From SZUA-76 sp945787585 (GTDB lineage: Bacteria; Pseudomonadota; Gammaproteobacteria; SZUA-140), in contig CAMYIG010000049.1 of the NCBI GenBank assembly GCA_947258425.1, forward strand, positions 4,022 through 68,021: a stretch of DNA of 64,000 nt. The letters are read 5' to 3'. The notes beneath the pieces are model-generated. The model was not told the DNA's origin and did not search any database. It saw nothing but the letters and a program-made list of their open reading frames with translations. Numbering within the stretch: position 1 is the first letter of the stretch; every line of letters begins with the position of its first letter. The position numbers were made by a program, and so were the translations under genes. Shown here piece by piece: positions 55,352 through 64,000 of the stretch.

Positions 55352-56959
55352 ATGACGATTATTGAAAGCAAAATCGACACACGCAGCGAAGCGTTCATCG
55401 ACAACAGTGGGCATATGCAACTACAGGTCAATGACCTCAATGAACGGTTACGCGATGTCAAAATTGGCGGCTCTAACAAGGCACGCGATAAACACCTGCA
55501 GCGCGGCAAACTACTGGTCAGGGATCGCATCAATATGCTGATTGATGAAGGCTTCCCTTTCATGGAGTTTTCAGCGCTTGCCGCTAACCATATGTATGGC
55601 GACAATGTGCCGAGCGCCGGCATCATCACCGGCATCGGGATTGTGCATGGACAGGAGGTCATCATCATTGCCAACGATGCCACCGTCAAAGGCGGTACCT
55701 ACTACCCCATCACCGCGAAAAAACATCTACGTGCACAGGAGATAGCCGAGCAAAATCGACTTCCCTGTATCTACCTTGTCGATTCAGGCGGCGCCTTTCT
55801 GCCCTTGCAGGATGAGGTCTTTCCCGACCGTGACAACTTTGGCCGTGTCTTTTATAACCAGGCAAGGCTCTCTGCACAGGGCATTCCGCAGATTGCCATC
55901 GTGATGGGTTCATGCACTGCCGGTGGTGCCTATGTACCGGCGATGGCGGATGAATGTGTCATCGTAAAATCACAGGGCACCATCTTTCTCGGTGGGCCAC
56001 CGCTGGTCAAGGCGGCAACGGGTGAAGTGGTCGATATCGAAGCGCTCGGCGGTGCTGAAGTGCATAGTCGTATTTCAGGGGTCGCCGATCACATGGCCGA
56101 AGACGATGCTGATGCACTGCGTATCGCACGTGATATCGTGGCCAATCTCAACTTTCAAAAACAGGGAAACATTGAACGCAAGGCTGTGAGTGAACCACGT
56201 TATGCAGCCGAAGAGTTATACGGCATCGTGCCTTTTGATACACGCAAACAGTACGATGTGCGTGAAGTGATCGCACGTATCGTCGACGGCTCCGAGTTTC
56301 ACGAATTCAAAAAACTCTTTGGCCAGACACTGGTGTGTGGCTTTTCTCATATACACGGCTACCCGGTGGGCATCGTCGCCAACAATGGCATCCTCTTTTC
56401 CGACTCGGCACTCAAAGGGACGCACTTTATTCAGCTCTGTAATCAACGTGGCATCCCGCTGCTATTTTTACAGAACATTGCAGGCTTTATGGTCGGTAAA
56501 AAATATGAGCATGAGGGCATCGCTAAACACGGTGCCAAGATGGTCAATGCAGTGGCCTGTAGTCAGGTTCCAAAATTCACCGTGATTATCGGCGGCTCCT
56601 ATGGCGCGGGTAACTACGCCATGTGTGGCCGCGCATACAGCCCGCGACAACTGTGGATGTGGCCCAATGCACGCATCGCGGTGATGGGCGGAGAAACCGC
56701 CGCTCACCTGTTAAGTACGGTCAAAAAAGAGAGCCTTGCCAAAGCAGGTAAACAGCTGAGCAAAAAAGAAGAAGAGGCCTTTGAGAATGAAACGCGCGAA
56801 CAGTTCGAGCGCCAGAGCCACCCCTATCACGCCACCGCACGACTGTGGGATGATGGCATCATCGACCCGTTACAGACACGCGACCTGATTGGCCAGGGGA
56901 TTGCTGCCGCGATGAATGCGCCGCTTAAAAAGAGCAAGTACGGCATCTTCCGGATGTAG
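55352..56959 (+). CDS. liuB: Methylcrotonyl-CoA carboxylase carboxyltransferase (beta) subunit
   Basis: A 535-residue carboxyltransferase of the crotonase fold. KARDKHLQRGKLLVRDRINML, GAGIITGIGIVHG-type oxyanion loop (here SAGIITGIGIVHGQEV), DSGGAFLPLQDEVFPDRDNFGRVFYN and MGSCTAGGAYVPAMADE distinguish MCC beta from propionyl-CoA carboxylase. GGSYGAGNYAMCGRAY and WPNARIAVMGGETAA form the second carboxyltransferase half. It transfers CO2 from biotin to methylcrotonyl-CoA in leucine degradation. It needs the biotin-carrying alpha subunit, which is not in this cluster. Confidence 0.95.
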   Translation: MTIIESKIDTRSEAFIDNSGHMQLQVNDLNERLRDVKIGGSNKARDKHLQRGKLLVRDRINMLIDEGFPFMEFSALAANHMYGDNVPSAGIITGIGIVHGQEVIIIANDATVKGGTYYPITAKKHLRAQEIAEQNRLPCIYLVDSGGAFLPLQDEVFPDRDNFGRVFYNQARLSAQGIPQIAIVMGSCTAGGAYVPAMADECVIVKSQGTIFLGGPPLVKAATGEVVDIEALGGAEVHSRISGVADHMAEDDADALRIARDIVANLNFQKQGNIERKAVSEPRYAAEELYGIVPFDTRKQYDVREVIARIVDGSEFHEFKKLFGQTLVCGFSHIHGYPVGIVANNGILFSDSALKGTHFIQLCNQRGIPLLFLQNIAGFMVGKKYEHEGIAKHGAKMVNAVACSQVPKFTVIIGGSYGAGNYAMCGRAYSPRQLWMWPNARIAVMGGETAAHLLSTVKKESLAKAGKQLSKKEEEAFENETREQFERQSHPYHATARLWDDGIIDPLQTRDLIGQGIAAAMNAPLKKSKYGIFRM

Positions 56960-56999
56960 CCGGCGCACGGTAATGTAAAGCGAAACACAGGAGATGACG

Positions 57000-57785
57000 A
57001 TGACCCAAACTGAACGACTCACGGTAGCAACTGATGCGCGTGGTGTCTGTACGTTAGCACTCAATAATCCCACCACACACAACGCCTTTAATGATGAAGT
57101 GATCGCGGCGTTACGTCAGAAACTTAGTGAGATCGCACAGGATGAAAACGTACGCATTCTGGTGTTAACGGGCAATGGAGAGAGTTTTTCGAGTGGTGCA
57201 GACCTCGCATGGATGAAAGCGGCTGCACAACGTGATGAAGCCACTAATCAACAGGACTCTGAAGCACTGGCAAAATTAATGCGTACCCTCTACGAATACA
57301 ACAAACCTACCGTGGCGCGCATCAATGGCAGTGCCTTTGGCGGCGCACTCGGATTGATTGCCTGTTGTGACACCGCCATTGCAATACGCTCTGCCGAGTT
57401 TTCGTTTAGCGAAGTGCGCTTTGGACTCGTCCCAGCAGTGATCGCTCCCTACATTATAAAGGCGATCGGTGAGCGCCAGACACGCCATCTTTTTCTCTCT
57501 GCCGAACGTTTTTCTAGCAAGCTGGCTAAAAAAATTGGACTCATACATCATATCGTTGATGATGAGTTTCTTGATGAGGCTGTCACCATCGCCACCGAAA
57601 AATTACTCAAGGCTGGCCCCCTTTCCATTCAGGCCTGTAAATGTCTCATCCGCTCATTAAGTCCCAATGTGGACGATGAATCTTCAGCACGGCTGATCGC
57701 ACAGCTGCGTGCCTCCGACGAAGGTCAGGAGGGCATGAATGCCTTTTTCGAAAAACGCCCCCCTGCGTGGGTCAACAGTGATTAA
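57000..57785 (+). CDS. liuC: Methylglutaconyl-CoA hydratase (enoyl-CoA hydratase family)
   Basis: A 261-residue crotonase-fold enzyme. I use the ATG at 57000, six bases after AGGAG; the ATG at 56994 touches that site. NNPTTHNAFNDEVIAAL and SFSSGADLAWMKAAA are typical, and GGALGLIACCDTAIA with FSEVRFGLVPAVIAPYI form the oxyanion hole and active-site glutamate. The operon position after liuB assigns it to hydration of 3-methylglutaconyl-CoA. It is followed 13 bases later by liuE. Confidence 0.93.
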   Translation: MTQTERLTVATDARGVCTLALNNPTTHNAFNDEVIAALRQKLSEIAQDENVRILVLTGNGESFSSGADLAWMKAAAQRDEATNQQDSEALAKLMRTLYEYNKPTVARINGSAFGGALGLIACCDTAIAIRSAEFSFSEVRFGLVPAVIAPYIIKAIGERQTRHLFLSAERFSSKLAKKIGLIHHIVDDEFLDEAVTIATEKLLKAGPLSIQACKCLIRSLSPNVDDESSARLIAQLRASDEGQEGMNAFFEKRPPAWVNSD

Positions 57786-57798
57786 CTGACCTGACACT

Positions 57799-58710
57799 AT
57801 GAAATCACTGCAAAGCACCAACAGCCTGCCATCAAAGGTCACCATCGTGGAAGTGGGGCCACGTGATGGGCTTCAAAATGAGAAGCAACTTCTGGACACC
57901 GATCAAAAGATCAATTTTATTGACCGCCTTTCTGTCTGCGGCCTGCCAATCATTGAATGCACGAGTATGGTCAACCCACAGTGGGTGCCACAACTGGCCG
58001 ATGCGGAAGCTGTGATCAAAAAAATCAACCGCCACCCGGGTGTGCGCTATTCCGTACTGGTACCCAATGAACAGGGGATGCAACGTGCACTGGCAGCGGG
58101 CGCAAAAAGTGTCGCGATATTTATCGCCGCTAGCGAAGGCTTCAATCAGAAAAACGTCAACTGTTCGATCGAGGAATCGTTCGCTCGTTTTGAGCCTGTC
58201 ATGGCGCTGGCAAAAGCGGCGGGGATCGAAGTACGTGGCTATCTCTCCTGTGTTATGGGCTGCCCTTACGAAGGGAAAATCAAACCGATGAAGGTCGCGA
58301 CCCTCGCCCGTCATCTGATCGAACTCGGCTGCTACGAGGTCTCACTGGGCGACACCATCGGCGTCGGCACTCCCCTTCAGGCTCAACGCCTCATTCAGAC
58401 CATCAGTAAGCAGGTGCCCGTTGAACAGCTCGCGATCCATTTTCACGATACACGCGGACAGGCGCTGGCCAACATCTTCGCCTGCCTCGAACTCGGCATC
58501 ACAACGATTGATGCTTCAGTCGCAGGCCTCGGCGGCTGCCCTTACGCTAAAGGGAGTAGCGGCAACGTCGCCACCGAAGATGTGGTCTATATGCTTGAAG
58601 GAATGGGCATCGAAACCGGTGTCGATCTACGCGCATTGAGTGAAACCGGCAATATGATTTGTCGGCAACTCAACCGTAGCAACAATAGCAAAGTAGGTAA
58701 ACTCTATTAA
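57799..58710 (+). CDS. liuE: Hydroxymethylglutaryl-CoA lyase
   Basis: A 303-residue TIM-barrel lyase that splits HMG-CoA to acetyl-CoA and acetoacetate. EVGPRDGLQNE at the start holds the metal aspartate. HFHDTRGQALAN carries the metal histidines, and GLGGCPYAKGSSGNVATEDVVYML has the catalytic cysteine. CVMGCPYEGK is the second signature. It follows the hydratase directly, where liuD usually intervenes in other bacteria. Confidence 0.96.
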   Translation: MKSLQSTNSLPSKVTIVEVGPRDGLQNEKQLLDTDQKINFIDRLSVCGLPIIECTSMVNPQWVPQLADAEAVIKKINRHPGVRYSVLVPNEQGMQRALAAGAKSVAIFIAASEGFNQKNVNCSIEESFARFEPVMALAKAAGIEVRGYLSCVMGCPYEGKIKPMKVATLARHLIELGCYEVSLGDTIGVGTPLQAQRLIQTISKQVPVEQLAIHFHDTRGQALANIFACLELGITTIDASVAGLGGCPYAKGSSGNVATEDVVYMLEGMGIETGVDLRALSETGNMICRQLNRSNNSKVGKLY

Positions 58711-58763
58711 TCGCAGCGCAAAGCTGTTATCTATAAACCTGAGCGAACAGATGTGGGCGGGCG

Positions 58764-59534
58764 ATGGAATTTAAACGACTTAACGCAATCGTAACAGGTG
58801 CTGCCTCTGGACTAGGACTGGCGGTGACGCAACACATCATTGCCGCAGGCGGCACCGTGGTGATGCTTGATCTTGACGCCGAGCACTGTGCCGATGAACT
58901 CACGCTGTTCGGCGAGCATGCCCATTTTATCGCCACCGATGTCATCTCAGTACCTGCGGTTGATGCCGCATTGAAGCAAGCGCACGCACTGACGGGCGAG
59001 ATCCAGCTAGTCGTCAACTGCGCCGGTATCGCACCGAGCCAACGCGTACTGGCACGTGATGGTCTGATCAGCAACGCAGCGTTCCAGCGTGTCATCGACA
59101 TCAATCTCAACGGTAGTTTTAACGTCTGTCGCGCCGCCGTCAATCTGATGCAGCACAACAACCCCGCAGGCAAGGATGAAGAACGCGGCGTGTTGATCAA
59201 TACTGCCTCGATCGCGGCCTTTGAAGGACAGATTGGCCAGGCCGCCTATGCCGCGTCAAAGGGTGGCATTGCCAGCATGACACTGCCGCTGGCGCGTGAG
59301 TTTGCACGCCTCGGCATCCGCGTGATGTCGATTGCACCGGGCATTTTTGAAACACCGATGTTCGATCAACTGCCACAGGAAGCGCGCGATGCACTCGCCG
59401 CTAATACCCCCTACCCCAAACGCCTTGGCCACCCCGATGAGTTTGCCGCACTGGTGCAGCACATCGTCGAAAACCCTATGTTAAACGGCTCAACCATCCG
59501 GCTCGACGGTGCGCTGCGCATGGGGCAGAAGTAA
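58764..59534 (+). CDS. SDR 3-hydroxyacyl-CoA dehydrogenase
   Basis: A 256-residue short-chain dehydrogenase. The NAD site VTGAASGLGLAV is at 10-21, NCAGIAP at about 90, and the catalytic Y162 and K166 in AAYAASKGG with the serine of NTASIAAFEGQ. DLDAE after the second strand indicates NAD(H) preference. It resembles HSD17B10-type 3-hydroxy-2-methylbutyryl-CoA dehydrogenase, which would link the operon to isoleucine or short-chain acyl-CoA degradation. The substrate is inference. Confidence 0.88.
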   Translation: MEFKRLNAIVTGAASGLGLAVTQHIIAAGGTVVMLDLDAEHCADELTLFGEHAHFIATDVISVPAVDAALKQAHALTGEIQLVVNCAGIAPSQRVLARDGLISNAAFQRVIDINLNGSFNVCRAAVNLMQHNNPAGKDEERGVLINTASIAAFEGQIGQAAYAASKGGIASMTLPLAREFARLGIRVMSIAPGIFETPMFDQLPQEARDALAANTPYPKRLGHPDEFAALVQHIVENPMLNGSTIRLDGALRMGQK

Positions 59535-59551
59535 CCCACACCCTGCCATTC

Positions 59552-61541
59552 ATGCCCATCGACACTCAACCGATCTGGACACCTTCCGCGCATCGCATCG
59601 CGGCGGCAAACCTGACCCGCTTCATCCAGGCTGTGCGCGATGAATATGGCTGCGACGTCGATGATTATGCGGCACTGTACCAATGGTCAGTTGATACCCC
59701 GGAACAGTTCTGGCCAGCAGTATGGCGCTTCACTCACATCAAGGCGAGCCGACAGTGGGAGAGCGTACTCTGCGATGCAGAGAAGATGCCCGGAGCCAAG
59801 TGGTTCGCGGGCGCACAGCTCAATTTTGCCGAGAACTTGTTACGTCATTGCAAAGGGGAACTGCGCAATAAACCCGCACTGATCTTTCACGGTGAAGATA
59901 AACAGCGTTGCGAACTCAGTTACGGCGAACTCTACAATGCCGTTGCCAAAGTGGCCGCTGCAATGCGTAGCAATGGGGTTGGCATCGGCGACAGGGTGGC
60001 TGGCTTCATTGCCAATCGACCGGAGGCGGTGGTAGCCATGCTTGCCACCACCAGCCTTGGGGCCATCTGGTCTTCATGTTCGCCCGACTTTGGCATTGAG
60101 GGCGCGGTCGAACGCTTTGAACAGATCGAGCCAAAATTACTCTTCTGCTGCGACGGCTACTGGTTCAAGGGAAAACCGCATGACACACTAACCCGCGTGG
60201 CACAGATAACGCAACGCATCGCATCCATTCAACAGATAGTCGTCATTCCCTATCTCAACCAACAACCGGATCTCACGCCAATAGCCAATGCAGTGCACTA
60301 TGGTGACTACATGGATACTACCAATGTCGACAATAAAACCATCGACTTTGTGCCACTGCCGTTCGATCACCCACTTTATATTCTCTATTCATCCGGCACC
60401 ACCGGCAAACCGAAGTGCATCGTTCACGGCGCTGGTGGCACCCTGCTGCAACACCTGAAGGAACTGGTATTGCACACTGACCTTAAAACGGACGACGTGC
60501 TCTTCTACTTTACAACCTGCGGCTGGATGATGTGGAACTGGCAGGTCAGTGCGCTCGCCACCGGCGCCACACTGCTGCTCTATGACGGCTCCCCTTTTCA
60601 TCCCAGCCCAGATATTTTATTTGAAGTCGCAGAACAGGAAGGGATCACTATTTTCGGTGCCAGCGCAAAATATTTTGCCGCGCTTGAAAAAGAAGGTGTC
60701 ATGCCGAAAGACAACCATCGAGTCAATAAATTACGCACGATTCTCTCAACCGGTTCGCCGTTAGCGCCCGCCTCTTATGATTACATCTATCGTGAAATCG
60801 ATTCGGATCTACAACTCTCATCCATTTCCGGCGGCACTGATATCATCTCCTGCTTTGCACTTGGCAACCCATTACTTCCAGTCTATCGTGGCGAATTACA
60901 GTCGCGCGGCCTCGGTATGAAAGTAGAAGTGTTTGATCAAAGTGGTGATCCAGTCCAGCACCAAAAAGGGGAACTGGTCTGTACCGCACCAGCCCCTTCC
61001 ATGCCACTCTATTTCTGGAATGATNNNNNNNNNNNNNNNNNNNNNNNNNNNNNNNNNNNNNNNNNNNNNNNNNNNNNNNNNNNNNNNNNNNNNNNNNNNN
61101 NNNNNNNNNNNNNNNNNNNNNNNNNNNNNNNNNNNNNNNNNNNNNNNNCTCAATCCCGGCGGCGTGCGTATCGGCACCGCTGAGATTTATGCACAGGTCG
61201 AAAAGCAGCCTGAGATTGCTGAGAGCATTGCCGTCGGGCAACGCTGGAAAGATGATGTGCGTATCATCCTGTTTGTAAAACTACAGGCAGGTTATCAACT
61301 TGATGAAGCGTTAATCACAGCGATTAAAAAACGTATTCGCAATAACACCACACCGCGCCATGTGCCGGACAAAGTAATTGCCGTCGATGATATTCCGCGT
61401 ACCCGCAGCGGAAAAATTGTCGAGCTGGCGGTACGTAACGTGATTCACAATGAAGCAGTTGTCAATATCAGCGCCATTGCCAACCCGAAATCACTTGATT
61501 GCTTTAAGCAACTACCAGAACTAGCGTGTGATAATGAATAA
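59552..61541 (+). CDS. aacS: Acetoacetyl-CoA synthetase, interrupted by an assembly gap
   Basis: An ANL-superfamily acyl-CoA ligase that activates acetoacetate. The N-terminal part runs from PIWTPSAHRIAAANLTRF through LNFAENLLRH and the ATP loop YSSGTTGKPKCIVHG. It then passes GWMMWNWQVSALATGATLLLYDG and ISGGTDIISCF to MPLYFWND at 61024. After 124 N the C-terminal part resumes with LNPGGVRIGTAEIYAQVEKQ and ends with RSGKIVELAVRNV. Family members have about 41 residues at the gap, i.e. 123 bases, so the gene is probably intact and the gap is one base too long for the frame. Expected product about 662 residues. Its substrate is the acetoacetate released by LiuE. Confidence 0.92.
61025..61148. 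other. Assembly gap (124 N)
   Basis: An unresolved run inside aacS. Its length is probably an estimate from read pairs, because the reading frames on its two sides differ by one base. Confidence 0.98.
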
Positions 61542-61678
61542 AATCATCGCCTTTCATCATCATTAACTCTTCTTCTCAAACAGAATGCTGACCTGACTCA
61601 AGCTGCAATTAAATAGGCCGATGACAATGGAGGAATGAATCAAAAATAGATTATTTACACCACATCATTTACGACGCA

Positions 61679-62323
61679 ATGATAAAGCACAAAAACTGGC
61701 TGGCATATGTAATGGTAACAGCATGGCTATTGTTCACATTGGTTGCATTTTGGTGGTTTCAGTTTAAGAATATTCAATCGTTCTCTCCATCACCGACGAG
61801 TGAACAGCGTGACTATTTTAAACCTAGTGGCCTGGCACAACAGCTCGCACAGATTTCACAGAAGCTGGATGATAATACCCGCCCCGATCAAGCGACAGTC
61901 TTTCATTTCTGGAACCCTGACTGCCCCTGTAGCCGCTTCAACACTGCTCACGTACGTGCAATAACCAGACAATACAGCACCAAAGGCGTCCGATTTATAG
62001 TGATCCCACACCCTGGCGTAAACACCAACTTTAATGATCTGAAAGAACAAGCCGAATCAAACTTTGGGACCACGATTCACCTGATTAGGGCTGGAGAAGT
62101 ACACCTGCCATCTAGCCCTGCTGCAGCTGTTATTGGAAATGATGGCCAGCTTGCCTACTTTGGCCCATATAGCATTGGGGCATCATGCAGCGCTACAAGT
62201 GGTACTTTTGTTGAAAAGACACTTGATAGCATTTTAGCAGGTGAGCATATGAGAAATATAAATACAGCCGCTACAGGTTGTTATTGTGACTGGAAACACT
62301 GGAGCAAGAATAATGTTATCTAA
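61679..62323 (+). CDS. Membrane-anchored thioredoxin-like protein (DUF6436 type)
   Basis: A 214-residue protein with one N-terminal helix (WLAYVMVTAWLLFTLVAFWWF) and an outer thioredoxin-like domain. VFHFWNPDCPCSRFN resembles the WCxxC region, but the cysteines are spaced C-P-C. A second pair occurs at the C-terminus (ATGCYCDWKHW), and a further cysteine in GASCSATSG. AAAVIGNDGQLAYFGPYS is a TlpA-like strand pair. The architecture matches the DUF6436 family as I remember it. The start has no strong ribosome site. The next gene, a chemoreceptor, overlaps its end, so the two are likely co-expressed. A role in redox sensing or protein disulphide handling is inference. Confidence 0.75.
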   Translation: MIKHKNWLAYVMVTAWLLFTLVAFWWFQFKNIQSFSPSPTSEQRDYFKPSGLAQQLAQISQKLDDNTRPDQATVFHFWNPDCPCSRFNTAHVRAITRQYSTKGVRFIVIPHPGVNTNFNDLKEQAESNFGTTIHLIRAGEVHLPSSPAAAVIGNDGQLAYFGPYSIGASCSATSGTFVEKTLDSILAGEHMRNINTAATGCYCDWKHWSKNNVI

Positions 62324-63848
62324 TGGAATGAAGCCAGCCGAAAACCAGGCATTAGACGAAAACACTATGCTGAAAGAAGTCTACACCCAGGGCGATAAAA
62401 TCATGACTATTGTCATCTGGTTAATGTTAGGGGCCTCATTCGGTCTTGCTGACTGGTATAGCACCTGGCAAGAAGCATTTGCGATAGGCATTCCTACTGC
62501 GCTTGTTTCCACTATTTTAATGAAAACAATGCCAGGCGCACGCCTCACGCGCATCGCAAATGGCATTGCATTTATGGTCATTACTGCGTTATTAATCCAT
62601 CAAGGACATGGAATGATTGAACTTCATTTCTCCGTTTTTGTGCTACTGGCTTTTTTACTATTTTACCGTGACTGGTTACCTATCGTTGTTGCAGCAGGTG
62701 TCATTGCACTCCACCACCTGTCATTTAATTTTTTCCAGGAATCCAATCTTGGCTTGTATGTTTTCGAAACTAGAACAGGTATCGATATAGTATTAGTTCA
62801 TGCTGCATTCGTCATATTTGAATCAGCAGTTCTCGTTTACATGTCGTTACAGCTACATCAAGAACGCGTTATCTCTGAAGAAGTTAAGCAGCTAGCCCAA
62901 CACCTTGCTACTTCAAATGAAATCATCGATCTCACACCCCGTAATATAAATGCAACCAGCGATTTTTCGGTAGGCATTAATAATTTTATGGAATCCATTC
63001 ATACCACTATCATGAAAACCAAGAATATCTCCCAGCACCTTATAAGTGCAGCAGACGAACTAAATAAAGTCACTGAATCTTCATCTCAAGGTGCTCAATC
63101 CCAACAACAAGAGACTGACCAGGTCTCAGCAGCCATAAATGAGATGACAGCAACCGTACAGGAAATTGCTCAAAATACCGAAGAGGCAGCAAATTTTGCG
63201 AACAGTGCTGAAAAGATAGCCCACGAAGGCCAGTTAGTCGTGACCGAAACAGTAAACACCATTAATCATCTCGCAGAAAAAATTGAACATGCCAGTAGTA
63301 TCATCAGTAACGTTGAACAGGACAGCAATAACATTGGAACCGTGCTTGATGTCATCAAGGGTATTGCCGAACAAACCAACTTATTAGCACTCAATGCAGC
63401 CATTGAGGCTGCGCGTGCAGGTGAACAGGGCCGCGGCTTTGCAGTCGTTGCTGATGAAGTTTGAACCCTCGCGAGTCGCACTCAACAATCAACATCAGAG
63501 ATTCATGCAATGATCGAACGTCTGCAAAACGGATCCAAAGATGCGGTACACGCTATGGAAGATGGCCGAAATGGGGCACAATCAAGTGTTACTCAGGCGG
63601 CCAGGGCAGGTGAAGCACTCACGACGATTGTTTATTCAATCAATAGAATACGCGATATGAACACCCAGATTGCAGCTGCGTCCGAACAGCAAGGCACGGT
63701 GGCTGATGAGATAAACCGCAAAGTAGTCGCTATACGCGAGGTCACTGAAGAAACTGCGACAAGTATCGGACGTACATCCAATTCCAGTGATCAGCTGGAA
63801 AAATTTTCCAGTCAGCTTGAAAAGCTAGTTGGCAGGTTTAAGGTTTAA
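62313..63848 (+). pseudogene. Methyl-accepting chemotaxis protein with an in-frame TGA
   Basis: A 511-codon chemoreceptor interrupted once. I start at the ATG at 62313 with GGAG upstream. Six membrane helices (about 25-185) include a histidine-bearing part, GHGMIELHFSVFVLLAFLLFYRDW and IALHHLSFNFFQ, in place of a periplasmic ligand domain. The cytoplasmic part has the standard hairpin AEQTNLLALNAAIEAARAGEQGRGFAVVADEV; then TGA (63462-63464) stands where the invariant arginine (CGA) should be, and the same frame continues TLASRTQQSTSEI to LEKLVGRFKV. So one C-to-T change explains the break. It may be a pseudogene, a sequencing error or a polymorphism. It overlaps the DUF6436-type gene by 11 bases. 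Confidence 0.88.
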
Positions 63849-63889
63849 TCTAATAATAATTTGCTAGCAACGAAGTAACTTCTTGCAAC

Positions 63890-63922
63890 CAGCATTCAGC
63901 ATTCAGCATTCAGCATTCAGCA
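63890..63922. repeat. Tandem heptamer repeat
   Basis: Four perfect copies of CAGCATT followed by a partial fifth (CAGCA), about 40 bases after the chemoreceptor stop. A short simple-sequence tract with no coding role visible. Confidence 0.9.
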
Positions 63923-64000
63923 CGGTCAACACTATCGTCTCTGGGTTCCACTACCTGAGGATATTTTCTTTAATCACTTCGCCAGCGTGACAAAAATAGC

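Noticed and set aside
63890..63922. Tandem CAGCATT repeats considered as a CRISPR or attachment site
   Set aside because: Units are 7 bases with no spacers and no cas or integrase genes nearby; a simple-sequence tract.

Overview
The window reads as a chromosomal segment of a gammaproteobacterium of moderate GC. The support is the gene order: queA-tgt-yajC-secD-secF, glyA-nrdR-ribD-ribE-ribB-ribH-nusB-thiL-pgpA, xseB-ispA-dxs, leuC-leuD-leuB-asd-fimV, plus parC/parE, GlnS and a FimV/HubP-type protein. I cannot name a genus. One run of 124 N (61025-61148) marks a scaffold gap, so this is draft assembly sequence. That matters because several genes look broken by events that could be real or could be assembly errors.

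Layout. 0-7 kb: a helix-hairpin-helix/DUF3892-like protein, parC, two outer-membrane beta-barrel proteins with intergenic hairpin repeats, and a parE that has lost its TOPRIM motif through an out-of-frame internal deletion. 7-14 kb: xseB-ispA-dxs (isoprenoid precursors), queD-folE2 (first steps to queuosine and folate) and a large GGDEF-EAL protein. 14-21.5 kb, minus strand: the riboflavin/thiamine/nusB/pgpA cluster with nrdR and glyA; its RibB carries a C-terminal domain lacking the GTP cyclohydrolase II zinc site. 22-29 kb: a GGDEF protein, then secF-secD-yajC-tgt-queA on the minus strand, so FolE2, QueD, QueA and Tgt of the queuosine route are all present. 28.8-32 kb: a tRNA-Leu(CAA) with its promoter, a full-length GlgB homologue in which every catalytic acid is replaced, and an EcfT-like membrane protein. 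32-43 kb: fimV, asd, leuBDC, a divergent LysR regulator with a palindromic operator candidate, folD and glnS.

43.2-53.8 kb is the accessory region. It starts with a decayed fragment of a chemotaxis receptor. Then comes a tandemly duplicated two-gene module: a large secreted or lipid-anchored protein built from repeated beta-sandwich-like domains, cadherin-like repeats and a terminal fibronectin type III domain, followed by a secreted parallel beta-helix protein. The first large gene is frameshifted, and the frameshift point is exactly where a 99-bp perfect internal repeat ends.

54-61.5 kb is a leucine/acetoacetate catabolic operon: thiolase, MCC beta subunit, methylglutaconyl-CoA hydratase, HMG-CoA lyase, SDR dehydrogenase and acetoacetyl-CoA synthetase. 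It lacks the usual liuA and liuD. The window ends with a membrane-anchored thioredoxin-like protein overlapping a six-helix methyl-accepting chemotaxis protein that is interrupted by one TGA codon.

The two observations I rate highest are the catalytically dead GlgB-like protein (29125-31278) and the duplicated exported module (44132-53756).
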